Assembly: GCF_004027225.2 (NCBI RefSeq)
Contig: NC_046358.1
Span: 64,093,528 to 64,157,527, forward strand
Length of the DNA: 64,000 bases
Direction: 5' to 3'
From: Strigops habroptila
Lineage: Eukaryota > Chordata > Aves > Psittaciformes > Psittacidae
In this document: positions 10,901 to 23,752 of the stretch, piece by piece
Layout of the letters: every line of letters starts with the position of its first letter
Position numbering within the stretch: position 1 is the first letter of the stretch
Translations under genes and position numbers: made by a program
The notes under the pieces: generated by a model
What the model was told of the DNA's origin: nothing
Seen by the model: the letters and a program-made list of their open reading frames with translations, nothing else
Database searches by the model: none

Positions 10901-13717
10901 CTGGGACATGGTATGATGTGATCCTTTCTATAGCTTTTCTCTCACAAGAAACTCTAAAACACATGTTTTAGAGTTTATGTTCCCCACCATGATTGTGTGG
11001 TGAATGGACTGCAACCCCTGTGACTTCATGCTGTATGAGAAGCTAGATAGAAAACTTTCCCTGTATGGATTCCTAACACTGACCCTTTCACCACTGATTT
11101 TAATTCAGATAAAACCCAGGCCCAGACAGTGATGGGATAAACATTGCCATCAGCTGCTCTTCCAGAACATTTCCCTTGTCACTATTCATCATTATTTTTG
11201 ATCGAAACAGTCCAGTGGTAATCTGTCATCTCAGTTTTCAATGCTAAAATTGCTAACCACAGGAACATTGCTACATGGTTTCACACTGCACATCTCAGAA
11301 GTTACTTAGCTGGCAGAGAAGGGCTGTGTCAGGAAATAAGGTCCTGGGTGAGTTGTATGAAAACTGTGCCAGAGACTTTCCTTGGCTTTATTATAACTGT
11401 GGTGAGCTTGGCCAAGTGAGCTTGGCTTTGTGCAACAACTAATTTCCAGTGATAGGTTTCAAGCTACTACCAGTTTTCCATTGAAATCAGTTGGTTCAGC
11501 AGGGTGTAGACATATCTGAGCCAAATCCAAACAAACGGCTTGGCTGGAGCCCCGTTTTGCTGTTTCAGGATGCCAAGTAACCAGCAGGAATCATGAGGAG
11601 GTAGGGGATTCACAATCCCCTTAGTGTCACTGTCCATAATAGTGTATTTAACTCCTGCCAGAGTAACCTGCACTTAGCTTAGTTTTTCTCTCCTACCTAA
11701 GTTTGTACTTCGGTCTCTCCCACCTCGTACCAATCTAGGTTACTCTAAAACCTGATCTACCTCATGTACAATTTCATGGCTCCCAGGTACAAACCCCTAA
11801 CCTATTCTCCTGCTAATTCTTTTTTAATTCTTCACTTTTGCTAATTCAAAAGGCACTGCCTTGATGTGGTTTAGTCAGCCTTTACCTTCAGGAAGGTACC
11901 AGTTGGCATGCTGTGCTATGGACATGACTAGAAGTAAGGCCTTTCTTTTAATGGCAAGAGGCACATGTAGAGATCTCCCAGTACGGAGCCTGAGTGAGAT
12001 TTAGACAGCAGAGCTGGCAGCGTGTTGATTCTTGTATGTGAAAGATGTACTCAATAGCTAGGGATCATTAGGCATACACAATCTAAAATACAGATTTAGG
12101 TGTTGAAAATATAGTTGGGAGAAGGAACAGGTAAGACAAACAAGATATTAATCCAGAAGGTACTCTTTTTTAATGGAGACCTTCTATTTTTTTTGGTTGT
12201 TTTTCTCAATATGTTTTCCTCTCTTAAGGATAAAAACATAACCCAAAAAAACCACATTCTCCCCTCTCTACTTTCTTTCACACTTTGCAGCTCTTATTTA
12301 GTTCTTTCCCTGTTACAGTCTCACACTTCTACACAGAGTGAAAATTATGTGCAATCTGAATAATAATTCATGTAGCTCTACTGCCATGTCATGCACAGTG
12401 TTTTGTATCAGTGACTCACAAACTTTTTTGTTACCAAGGATTCCTCTGGCATGTAACTAAACTTCACAGAGCCTTTGCCTTCTCCACTTCTGTTTTCTCT
12501 TCTTGTCCTGCTGGTGCTACCTGGCTCTTCTGACCCACCTCAGAGCCTTTCCTTTCCACCTGATATCAATTCTGATATCCCTCTTTCTTCCATTCCCTCC
12601 TACCCTCAGGTTCATTTATCATTCTTTTCCCAGCCAGCTCAGAATATCTTTTCCTCTTCTCAGAGTTTCAATGCTTTTCCCTTAAGAAGGAAATGAGGGT
12701 ATGGGAGCAGTACAGGAGATTTGCTGCTTCCAAGGCTGGCCTTCTCCTTTTCCTGCACAGCCACATCTCCCTCCTTTTCCTCCCTAGGAAAACTAGATTC
12801 CTGCTGTCTGCAACAGAGATTGCTGGTTCAGGGGACAGGTGTTGTCACAGCAGTCTACTGGTGTCCAGGAGTTACCCTTGGGGCACTACAGGTATTTTCT
12901 ATCACCTGTGAATGTGTCCCTGTCTATTTGCCTGCAAGTATTTGACATTTACCATCTGAATATATAAAGTGTTTCACCACCAGACTACTGAGGGCTGTTG
13001 CTGATCCTGTGTAATCCTTTGTTCCCAGTGCGGTCCCTTTGGAAGTGTTATGATATTGCTCACGGTGAATAAACATATATGTCTCTGAATCTAATAGTGT
13101 CATTCTATGGACCTAATCCTGAAATGTTCAGTTTGCCCATTTTCAGACAGAATTTGCACTAAAGTTAATGGCTCAAGATTTTTTGTTACTGTTATAATGT
13201 CATTGAAAAAGAGAAAAAGCTTGTCAGAAGCATTCGTTTTTCCATAGCAATGTGCCTTTCTTAGATGAGGAGAATCAACCAGAAAACAAATATAACTGAG
13301 AAGATCTTTAGGCATTGCACAGTGAAGAGAAATGGTTTTATATAAGGGTTTGATATGACAAGTTAGAAATAATTCTCACGTCTTTTAAATTGGCATCTTA
13401 CATTCCCAGAGGCTTTGTCTGGGGTTTAAAGAGCAGAAAAACCAATATTGTCCCCAGAAAAAGCTATCCTGTGTAATTTGTTTCTTTTTTGCTTGCAATC
13501 ATTCTTTCAGTGAGGCTGATCCTACGTGCTGCTCCTTGGTTGCAGGATTCTTCTTGTGGTATGATACTCATGGCTGTAACTCACCACAATATGATCATCC
13601 AATTTGCTAGGTTTAGTCATCTGTGGCTGATTTCTTGAACATGGTATTTTGATTTTGTATAATGTGAAGAAGTGTGCTATTCCCTTCCTTTACTGTTAAA
13701 TGCTTTTCAGGAAGTAT
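7977..13717. other. Long gene-free stretch with a hairpin and a pyrimidine-rich tract
   Basis: AT-rich DNA without recognised repeats. It contains a perfect inverted repeat (10949-10976), a pyrimidine-skewed tract (about 12470-12790) and one exon-like open stretch with good splice signals (9757-9880), discussed under findings. No protein family is recognised in any frame. Confidence 0.5.
10949..10976. repeat. Perfect inverted repeat, 13-bp arms, 2-base spacer
   Basis: The left arm AAACTCTAAAACA (10949-10961) is matched exactly by the right arm TGTTTTAGAGTTT (10964-10976) across the spacer CA. It could form a near-complete 28-base palindrome or short hairpin. No neighbouring gene or transposon end explains it. 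Confidence 0.8.
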
Positions 13718-13950
13718 TCATAGAATCATAGAATAGTTAGGGTTGGAAAGGACCTTAAGATCATCTGGTTCCAACCCCCCTGCCATGGGCAGGGACATGT
13801 TGCACTAAATCATGTCGTCCAAGGCTCTGTCCAACCTGGCCTTGAACACCGCCAGGGATGGAGCATTCACAGCTTCCTTGGGCAACCCATTCCAGTGCCT
13901 CAACACCACCCTCACAGTAAAGAACTTTTTCCTTATATCTGATCTAAACT
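13718..13950 (-). mobile_element. CR1 LINE, 3' end (subfamily distinct from most copies here)
   Basis: Reverse-orientation CR1 with a good tail ('tcatagaatcatagaatag') and subfamily-specific changes ('aggaccttaagatcatctgg', 'catgtcgtccaaggc', 'gggatggagcattcacagcttc'). The plus-strand copy at 23566-23752 shares these changes, so both probably come from the same CR1 subfamily. Confidence 0.93.
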
Positions 13951-14007
13951 TCTTATATCTAATATATCTTATATCTATATCTTCCTTATATCTAATCTAA
14001 ACTTCTA
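13931..14007. repeat. AT-rich imperfect tandem repeat grown from a CR1 segment
   Basis: The CR1 segment 'ccttatatctgatctaaact' at the end of the preceding copy recurs as 'ccttatatctaatctaaact' about 53 bases later. Between them are further copies of 'cttatatct' and 'atatct'. This looks like slippage and duplication inside the element. Confidence 0.65.
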
Positions 14008-14439
14008 GATTCCTGCCCTGTCTCTGGCTTTCACAGCGTACAGCTGTGTGTAAGAAGTGGAATCACACTGCAGATCCTCATGAAGCTCCCTTGAGTTGCT
14101 CCTTCTATAAGCAAATGCGCAAAGCTTGACCTGGGGAGCACCAGGCAATAATTTTTCTGTCTATTTCAGCCACCATTTAGAGATTCATATTTACTAAGAT
14201 TTTTGGTCTCATACCTGGAACAACAAACATACTGTTCAAACTGAGAGTCCAGTGTTGATTTTCAAGAGCTAATGTTAATCATTTGAAGTTGATGCTTTTA
14301 GGAAGAAGCTTTCTGTTCTTGAGACTCTTTTTGGTGTATAAAAAGGATTTTTCTCTTCTGGCCAAAGCAAGAGAAAATTAGCACAAGCTATTTGTGTAGG
14401 TCAATGAGAATATTAACCTGGCAATGGAAAAATTCCAGA
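14008..14439. other. No feature recognised
   Basis: Spacer between two CR1 copies. No reading frame, repeat or RNA signal that I can support. Confidence 0.5.
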
Positions 14440-14669
14440 TCATAGAATCATAGAATCCAAGACTGGTTTGGGTTGTAAGGAACTTTAAAGCTCATCCGGT
14501 TCCAACTCCCTGCCATGGGCAGGGACACCTTCCACTAGACCACATTGCTCCAAGCCCCATCCAACCTGGCCTTGAACACTGCCAGGGATGGGGCAGCCAC
14601 AGCTTCTCTGGGCAACCTGTGCCAGTGCCTCACCACCCTCACAGGGAAGAACTTCTTCCTAATATCTAA
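14440..14669 (-). mobile_element. CR1 LINE, 3' end
   Basis: Reverse-orientation CR1 of about 230 bases with tail ('catagaatcatagaatcc'), the 'ccaacctggccttgaacactg' block, and 'agaacttcttcctaatatct' at its inner end. It is well preserved apart from 'gttgtaaggaactttaaagc'. Confidence 0.95.
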
Positions 14670-17600
14670 GACCAGCTAAGACAACCAGAAATCGTTGGTT
14701 AGAGCTATCGCTTGTGAATATCTTCTGCCCCGTGGAATCTCTTGCCATTAAAACTGTTTTGTTCTATAGACTTGTTGACAATAGAGTCAAGCTTAAGGAA
14801 ACTGACTGTAATCCTCCTGTTTGGGCATTCATCTGGCATATTGGAAAGCTAACTGTGTGTTCCAGCCCCAAAGGCATAAAGCTTTCTGTTAGAAAGGCAG
14901 AAGTGAATTATGGATGACTTAAACTCAGTACGGAAAATTACAGTAGCGTGTGTAACGAAGAGATAGCATATGTAACACAGAGAGGGTTAAGTATAAATTA
15001 CAGTAGCAGCAAAGTGTAAATGGGTAGAAAATCAGTGGGACAAATGTTCTTCCTGCTGAATAACCTTGGTGTGCTGGGAGAAACAGATTCCAGGCCTCCC
15101 TTAGTTTGTATGATCTGAATATTTGCCTGGCACACTCTTTTGCCAAAGCCCAGGATGTAAGCACAGATGTGAGGTTAAATGATCGATTCATATGAAGCCT
15201 TGGATGAACTCTAGAATTCAGCAGTTCAGATCTGATATGCCCCCAAATGCTCAGACTGAACAAAATCCCTTTGCTTCCTTCACATGGTAATTTTTCAGGT
15301 TCTCAGTGGTTGTAAATTGGAATTATAAGTTTGCCACAACTATACATTTGCTGGGGCATAGGAAGTGGAAAATAACTAGATGAGGCTAGGCAACTTCTGG
15401 AGCCACAGCAGAAAGGTATCTTAGTGCAGTTCTCAGCCTAAGAGTATGTTTAGCTGCTGCCCATCCAGCAGAGGCTTCATCTGTAGTTGAAACACCCCAG
15501 ACTTTCAGAGGCATTTTTTTAAGGACATATTTTAAGACCTTTTAAAAAATGTTCAGCTTTTAGTTTAAGCTTCAGGTAAGTTGACTTCAGCCACCTCTGA
15601 GTACATTATGTCCCTCCACCACCTCCTGTTTCTTGGTGTAACAGGAATATTCATCAACCCTTCCTTTGGAAAGTGAAAGCCATTTTGACAGTAGCAAAAC
15701 AACTTGACTGTGGACTGAATCTAAAATGAGGGCCTTGGAGGTTATAGCAATTGGCAGATGCTGCTGGTGATGTAATAATGTAAACTTGATGTACTCCTGT
15801 TTTTCTAAAAGTTCTGCTTATTGGCATAGTAGAGGAAGCCGGTGTCTTTGTGCATAGTTCTATAAATGCTCCAGTGTCTGGGTGAATTCATTAAACATAG
15901 TCTTTCCTGTCTCCACTTCCCTTGACTCTCTCTGTTTTTCTCCTAATCCCTCAGAAGAAATGGTTCCAGTCTTATCAGTGCTTAATCTTGTTTTGTTATT
16001 TGTTAGCCACCCTTGTGTTTTGTATTTTGAATACCAATACCTCTTCGCCTGCATGACTGCATGACTCTAATTCACCCTGTGTTTTGTTTGCTGGAGCACT
16101 TTTATTGTTTCAACATTCTGCTTATACAAGAATGTTTCACAGATTCTTTATATTTATGCTGGAAGAAAGTTGTTAATGAGCTTTAAATAATAGAAATGTT
16201 CCTCCTTCTCTGCCCACCTCACAGCCCCTCTCACAGATTAATGAAGTGATTCTGTGAATATCAAGCATAGAAGTTGTAGGGTTCAGCCCTGGTGCTTGCT
16301 CCCCACAGCAGTCCAGCTCTGTATAGTAATCTTTGCTTACTGGGGGAGCGAGAGCTGTGTGCACTGTAGGGCTCCAGGTTCTACCACAGTCCTAGTCAGA
16401 CTTCTTTGTGTATCCAGCTCATATAGTTGCTATTCATTCTATAAATTAATCTGCTGTATTCTTCTAACAATGGAAACTAAATGCATCATGCTAAAATCAA
16501 ATCAGTGTCATTCATGTCAGTCACCAGGGGTCTCTTGATCTCTTTCTAGCAAGGATTTTGTTATTCAGACATTCCCTGCAAGCTGTCAAATGTTCCAACT
16601 CAATAACAACTAATAAAGCAAGCACCCTTAACAATTTCCCCAGGGAATCTTTTTAAATTGAATAGGGAGTAATAAATCTTGTAGTGTCAATAACGGTGAA
16701 AATGTTAATTTGGGTGAGTCTACTGCATGCCTCCTCCAGTGAAATTCCAAATGCTGTGCTGGGAAGATGGCTACTACTGCTGAATCCACTCTGTTGTTCT
16801 CTGCCTGCAGCACCAGGACCATCTGAGATGGGCTGTGTAACAAAACAGTGTTCTGCTGCTTTCTCAACCTTTTAAATCTCAGCTACTGATCTTAGTGATG
16901 CCCTGAGATGAAAGTTAGATGGCAGAGATGAATGTGCTGATAAGACTTTCTCAGATGGCTGTTACAGTCCCTAGCACGTAGCAGAAATGTATCCATCTGC
17001 TACACATAGTATGAATCTGATTTACATACCACACAAAGCTGGTTTAATACCAGTATCAATAACATATTTTTCTCTATTATACAAACTGGGTAGAAAAGGG
17101 GTTTTATGGTGTAAATTTAGTCTATTAAGGGCATTTCTGTGAATAAATTATACTAGATGTTCTTTTCATCCTTTTTAGCAGATTTGTTGCACAGATGTCA
17201 TTTTGGGCATTAGACATTTCTTTTCTCCTACTGTTGTGAAAAGAGAACTGTAAGTACTGACATTAAACATTCTGGGAAATTTGTTCTGTTTTTTTGTAAG
17301 TGGAAACAAGCATGCCAGAACTCAAATTTTCCAGTGACTTGCATTTCTATTTTATTATGTTATTTCTTAGGTAATTGATATCATCCTAAGGAAACTAATG
17401 AAGGGACTATTTCTGAAGTCCCAATTAGATACTTACTCCATATAATCATGCTTCTATTTTTCCATATTTAAATGTATATATATATCTGCATTGGAAACAA
17501 AATGGCAGCTTTAAGCATGACTACTAATATTTATGACATGAGAGAAAAAGTGCTAAAACTTTCTGATTACTAGACATTACTCTGGGCTCGGGTCAGGCAC

Positions 17601-17950
17601 AAGAGCAACCTGGAGATGGTACAGTTAAGGACCTATGTGGCCACGTTCAGATTCTTATCTATTTTTTTAAAAGCTATTTAATTTATTCCATCCTGTTAAA
17701 TTTAGGAAGTTTCCCTTTTCTTAGCTGCTTGATCCACTTCAGTGTTTGTTTAAGCTCTTTGTGGTAGTATAGGAAAGTATTCAATTGGCATACTAGGCAG
17801 GCAGGGAGACCTGATAGTCTTTATCCATCAGCTTTAACGATCAAGCGCCAGGCCTGCACTCCTCACAAGACAGACCTGCCCCCAGTGTTGCATGGGAGCC
17901 CGATGCTCCTGCGACGTCCAGATCGGTGCACTTCTTTTCCCTTCCCTTTA
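14670..17950. other. No gene recognised
   Basis: AT-rich DNA. A strong donor-like string CAG|GTAAGTTG occurs at 15572-15582 without a credible exon in front of it. The minus-strand frame at 14925-15263 (112 codons) and the shorter frames near 16173-16867 show no recognisable domain. Confidence 0.5.
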
Positions 17951-18230
17951 GAAATGGCTTTTTCACTTTATTAGTGGCTTTAAACTGACAGAGGGGAGAT
18001 TGACATGAGACGTTAGGCAGCAGTTCTCCCCTGTGCGGGTGGTAAGGCGCTGGCACAGGTTGCCCAGAGAAGCTGTGGCTGCCCCATCCCTGGCAGTGTT
18101 CAAGGCCAGGTTGGATGGGGCTTGGAGCAACCTGGTCTAGTGGAAGGTGTCCCTGCTCATGGCAGGGGGGTTGGAACTGAATGAGCTTTAAGGTCTCTTC
18201 CAACCCAAACCAGTCTGGGGTTCTGTGATT
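17951..18230 (+). mobile_element. CR1 LINE, 3' end
   Basis: Sense-orientation CR1: 'ggctttaaactgacagagggg', 'ggcacaggttgcccagagaagc', 'gttcaaggccaggttggatg', 'aacctggtctagtggaaggtg', then the tail 'gggttctgtgatt'. A frame of 210 codons on the opposite strand (18473-17841) runs straight through this element and is an artefact of it. Confidence 0.95.
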
Positions 18231-21200
18231 GCACAAATGCAGAAAAGAAGGGAGATCTGAGAGTTGTAAGGAAAGTTGAAGCAGGAGGATGTAGAAGTCA
18301 CCAGACAAACTTGGCGGGTCCCTGCCATGCACCCCAAGTGTGGCTGTGCAGGTAAAGCAGGCGTTACTTAAATCCTCTCCTCCCAGGCAAGAAACCGGAG
18401 GCAGATAGCAGCGTTCATGTGCATGGGCAGAGCCAGGAGCTGACACATCCCTCCCTCGTGGGGTGAAGGCCACTCTTCCTCACTGACTGCCATGATCAGC
18501 AGGGCACCCACTGATGCCAGGCCAGGCATTTGGGTGAGTGGCCCTTTGGGAATGGTCACAGAGAAAGACGGAACCATGCAGGTATCAGTGAAAATAGGTG
18601 CATTTCAAATGCAGGCGGGCAGTGGTGGCGTGGGGCCACCCCGCTGAGGTACAGCCCGTGGCCTGCAGGACACTCACCATGTCCTTCAGGCAAGTCGAGG
18701 TTGGGGCTGGTGTGTGACATGGCTCGCAACGGGGCAGGCGCCAGGTTGAGGGTCACTTTTAGGATTAATTGTCACTGCAGAGCTCTCGCTTTGCAGGGTA
18801 AAACTAAACACTGCCTTTAGAATGCTTTGCAGGCCTGACGAGGCTCAGGGTGGTCAATGATTCTGATCGCAACAGAAACCCTCTCACCTCACACGTTCCT
18901 CAGGCTGAGGAATGGTTCCAGAGAGTGAACACTGAGCAACACGGGCAGAGCGGGTTCTGTTTCCAGAAGAGGCCGTGACAAATGGCAGAGCCATTTGTTT
19001 GGTGCTGTTTGGTGGCTGTTCATTTATGTTTGCACCGCAGAACCGCAGAGCCTGTGTGTGAAGTGAGGCTGTTGCTGCTCAGTGCCGCATGATAACAACA
19101 GACCCAAGAGCAAGATGGTCTCTGCTGCAGGAGCCCACCAGAACCTGCATATCCCTGGGTGAGGACCAGCTGCTCCAGAGAAGGTGCTGCAGGTGCGGCC
19201 TGGGTGCTTTGTCATCCATTTTGTGTTTAGGTGGCACTGGCATTGTTCTGCCTTTGCACAGTACCCCTCTGAGGTGCTGCCTTGTCATTTACCTACCAGT
19301 GATCTACGTCTTTGAGGATGGACAAGTTCTTTCCCTGTTCTATTGAGGTTTTCACAATAAGGGGTCGCAAGGCTTGAAATTTTAAGCTTCTTCTGTTGAA
19401 GTAAATATAAAAATAAGTAAAACATGTTAAGGCTTCCTTTTCAAATACTTTATGAACATCTATAGGAATGCAGTGCTGGAGGAAACTCCCTACATTATTG
19501 CTTCCAGATATCTGCTGTTGCAAGCAGGTTTGCTTTATCTGTTTTTTACAAAGTAGTACTTATTGCTGCATGCTGGCAGTCATCTTCTTTTACAGGGGTA
19601 ACAAAAGCAGAAAGAGGAAAAAAAGAATTCTAGAGCACTATTCTTGGGAAGAAAGTTCCAAATGTGGCAAAGGAGATGCTGGGTTTCTGCTCAGTTTTTC
19701 CCTGTGTTGTTGTTACCTTTAAATGAAATCAACATTGGTTGGGAGTGCTTTTCATGAGAGGCTTTGTAGTGCAGTGCTTCATCTTTTGCACCCAGGGTGT
19801 TCACAGAAATGTCACCAATAATAAAATATCAGCAAAACCTTGTGAGAAGGAATGTCCCAATTTTCTGGTAGCATGATGCTACAGAAGACTTCCTATTTGT
19901 CTCCTTACAGTGAAACCGTCAGTTTGAAATCATCATCAATTTCTGTTCCCTCAACTTCCAGCCTTTCTTCTGAGACAGAAAACTTTTGCTGTGTACTTTC
20001 ACCAAGTAATTTTCTGCAACTGGAATAATTGTAAGTGACCACTGTATCTCCTAATGTAGACCACGGCAATAAAGAATCAGGCAATAAAAGACAAACATTT
20101 GCTTTTATTTGGGGGAATCCTACATCAGTGCATGGACTCTTGTCCATACTTAATTGTTTTTTTAGGCAATTATTTGCCCTCCATTTGAATCCTATCTCAG
20201 CATTTCCCAGTTGTCAAAATATCTTTACGCTTGTTTCCTCTTGCTTTCAGTTCTGCAGTAGAAATGAAGCTTTGTTGGTTCATTTTTGAGAAATCCTGCT
20301 GTGCATTTCAGAAATATTCCTAGTCTTCCTCAGGCTGTTTCATCAGCAGCTGGAAATATGGCAACAGCAAAGATTACAGGGTCTGATGAGACAGAGCAAG
20401 CACGGCAAGCGCTTAATGTCAGAAAGGGCACAAGCATCACTGAATTCCAATACAACAGCAGCTCATTGATTTAAAATATACTACTGACAACCTTTTCTTT
20501 TTTTTTCACCACACTTGCTCTCAGGAGTTTTCTTTAGTAATATTTATTTCCAAGTTTAAGATCCATTACTGTGTATTTTTATGCCTGAGTACCTTAGTGC
20601 TTTGAGTGTTGAGTTTGCAAACATTGAGTCCTAAGTTTCTATCTACCTTCCACACTCTGGTCTGAATGCTGATATTAGTTTACCACAATGTATGTGTTAA
20701 ATGAAATGGGACCATCAACAGGTTAGATGAGTGCAGTTCTGTTGGACAAGGTACCTAACACTGTCTGGAAACAAAAGGTGAATTCATAGAAGCAGATTGG
20801 CTTCTGAGAGTCAAGATATTTATATTATTGTCTCAAGTAGATCCTCAGTGATCTGATGAATCCTTAAATGTTGTTGTCCTTTGGAATTTATTTTTGTCTT
20901 TCCAGAATAACAGGTTGTTAGAGGCTTGGCACAGATGGAAATGCCGAAGTCTCTGAAATGACACTTTCAAATTACAGACTTTAGAGGCGAAGGACCATTA
21001 ATATAATTAGGCTGCTATTGTGCAAAGCACTGTACAAAAATGGAAGTTTGTGCTCAAATAAGTAATCATCTGCTCCAAAACTCAGCAGAAATGTTAGAAA
21101 ATGTCTGGGGATTTTTGGGAGATTTTTAATATTTATCTGATAGAAAATCGTTCTGAGAAATTCAGGTGGTTAAGATATTTCTGGCTGCAAGGAAAAAGCA

Positions 21201-23565
21201 AAATTGAAAGGCAAGTCCCCAACAGGCAGCTCCAGGTTGAGGCTGAGGAAGCAGCAAGTGGGATGTTTATAAACTAAAATTGCCTTTCATTTTCCTTGCT
21301 AGCAAGAGGTGCAAACACATGTATTGCCACCTTCCTCCTTTTCTGGCATTCCCTTCCTGTGGAAATAAGTGTTTAAAATATTTGCCCCTATTCTAAATAT
21401 GAACATTTTCATAAAAAGCACTTGCATTTTCTGATTTGGTTTTGATGCTCTTTGAGAAGCCTGCTACAAACTGCCCACAGCTATGGGAGTGATCTTGCTC
21501 ACATTGTAAGATGGGAAAAAAAACTACCCTCAACCAACTCCACGATGAAATAGCTTCAGATTTGGACGTAAAAACAGAGTATGTAGAAAGGATTCGTGGT
21601 CTCTTTATTTGCTTGAATATCAGGAATAAATAGTTGCTGTTAGCAATAATTTTGCTCTTTAAAATGTAAAATGCTCAATTCACATTGGTTGTGTGCATGA
21701 GAACTGGGGAATTATGGTATTGAGTCATTTATATTTTCAGAAGAGTTAAGCTTGTCAGTGCCTACCTCACTTTCAAAATGGGAATTTAGGTTCCTAAATC
21801 ATCAATGTGCTTATTAAATGGTACTAAAAAAAGCTTTTCCAAGCACGCAGTGGCTTTGGAGTGCCAGCGTCTCCATGTTGTATCCATACTTCTGAAAATC
21901 CTAGAAAAAAGGGAAGTTTCATCTAAGTGAACCCCCTGTCTATCCTTTCCTCCAGAAAGTTCAGCTGAATTGGTTTTGATTAGATTACATTTGATTTTTG
22001 CCTTTTAAAAGTATTGCAGCATAATCTGCTAAGTATAATGGTGTACATGGTGTACAGTCAAACCTCAGCTGCTTGACAAGGTGTTTTCTAATGGAGATTT
22101 ATGGCTGTCCTGAAATCCAATCTAGAAATACTCTGGACAAATATGTGCTTTGTGCTTCTAAAAAAGTATAAGACAAAGGCTTTCCAGACATTTCAAAGTC
22201 AGAAAAAGGAGACAGTAAGTCACGGGTTTAGATGTGGCATCATTTTGTCACTACTGTTCCCATTATATTAAATTGGGAAAAAGACTTGGTTCTGACAACC
22301 CGCAATTAGAGATTACAATTTGCTTCTTGACTCAGGCTCTGGTGATTTACATGGCAAAAACATTATTGTGTTTTGTTCTGTAGAATAACATGACCTGTGC
22401 AACACAGAACTTTGGGCAACACAGAATTGAGACAGTGGGGTAGATTCTCAAGGGGATTTTTGTAGTTGCAGTACTAACCCATGTAATTCCTAACTTTTCG
22501 TAGCCAGAAAGCCAGATGAGTTCACAACCCAGAGATAAGTTTATAAATTCTATCAGTCCTTGGATCTCCTATTTACCTGGAAAATGGATTTATATAAGTC
22601 AGCAAGGAGCAATGGCAAGAGAGCTAGGTGATGGGGAAAGGCCAGCAGAGGGGATGCCCAGATGTCAGTGCCTTTCAGAGCGCCCTGTCCCTCAGGGCCC
22701 TTCCCAGCTTCTCTCTGCTTTTAAAAAACAAATATTAATTTCCTCAAGGGCTTTAATTCATTTTGCTTTTATCCCATATGAATTCCAAAAATCTATCTCA
22801 AACTAATGACAAATATTTTTAATTTCTCTATGCAAAGAAGAAGAGCTTCATAAGGAAAGATTGAGAATCACTTGTATTATGGTTTCCAGTGGGATACTGT
22901 CCTGCTGATAGGGTTGATAGGTCCAAGTTTTATAATGTGTTGAAGCTTTTTGATCTGGATTGTCTGGTACCTAAGTAAATATTCTAACAACTTTATGGAG
23001 ACTTTCTCTCCTCTCTTGCATTGGGTTGAACGTGTCAGAACATATTGTTCAGGTCCTATTGATGAGAAAGGAAGGGGAATGTCTGCACTATGAATCACAG
23101 GGGTTTTTAAGTGTGAAGTGTCCACAGACTTGTACTGGAATATGGAGATGGGAAAACAGAAAGGAATTCCAACCTCAGGGTGATCATTAACTGATGAAGT
23201 CTAAACGCAGCCCAATAGGCATATTTTTCTGGTTGGGAACTGCAGTGATAGAAGATGAAACAAAACATCAAGACAAAAATCTTCAATTATTTCAGACACT
23301 AAGAAAATAGAAAATGTTTTGGGTTTTTTTTCAGAAGCATCTTGCTAACTGCTACTTGAAGTTTGCTTTTGTTAAAATTACTGAAACCTGGCATTCTGTT
23401 TAGTCAGTGAAATGACACAGTAAAGTAATTTGTTCCTTCTTACTGTGATTGGTTTTACTCACTGGTAGTTCATACTGTTAGTTTGGTGTTATTTAAGTCT
23501 GAACTATATCTGAGTTACACCAGGTAAGGATTTGGCTCAGAAACTTCAATTGAATTTACGCATCA
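18231..23565. other. No gene recognised; GC-richer first kilobase
   Basis: Positions 18231-19300 are clearly richer in G+C than the surroundings and contain splice-like signals on both strands, but no coding frame survives inspection. From 19300 on the DNA is AT-rich with no recognised element. A 9-base direct repeat ('ggtgtacat') sits near 22038-22056. Confidence 0.45.
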
Positions 23566-23752
23566 GATTGCTCAAAGAAGTGGTAAATGCTCCATCCTTG
23601 GCAGTGTTCAAGGCCAGGTTGGATGGAGTCTTGGGTGACATGGTCTAGTGTGAGGCGTCCCTGCCCATGGCAGGGGGGTTGGAACTGGATGATCTTAAGG
23701 TCCTTTCCAACCCTAACTATTCTATGATTCTATGATTCTATGATTCTATGAT
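23566..23752 (+). mobile_element. CR1 LINE, 3' end with intact tail array
   Basis: Sense-orientation CR1 of about 190 bases: 'gtgttcaaggccaggttgga', 'acatggtctagtgtgaggcg', 'ggcaggggggttggaactgg', 'atgatcttaaggtcctttcc'. It ends in four units of the ATTCTATG repeat (23719-23752), the classical CR1 3' terminus and target-priming signature. Same subfamily type as the copy at 13718. Confidence 0.96.

Noticed and set aside
12475..12696. Frame that looks like a secreted peptide with a hydrophobic leader
   Set aside because: It opens at TTG, not ATG, and the hydrophobicity comes from the pyrimidine-rich tract (Leu, Phe, Ser, Pro codons).
17841..18473. 210-codon minus-strand open frame
   Set aside because: It runs antisense through the CR1 copy at 17951-18230; similar fragments of the same antisense translation recur at other CR1 copies, so it is repeat-derived.
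22636..22655. CTCF-like string CCAGCAGAGGGG
   Set aside because: The invariant final C of the core is missing; the match is weak compared with the two sites reported.
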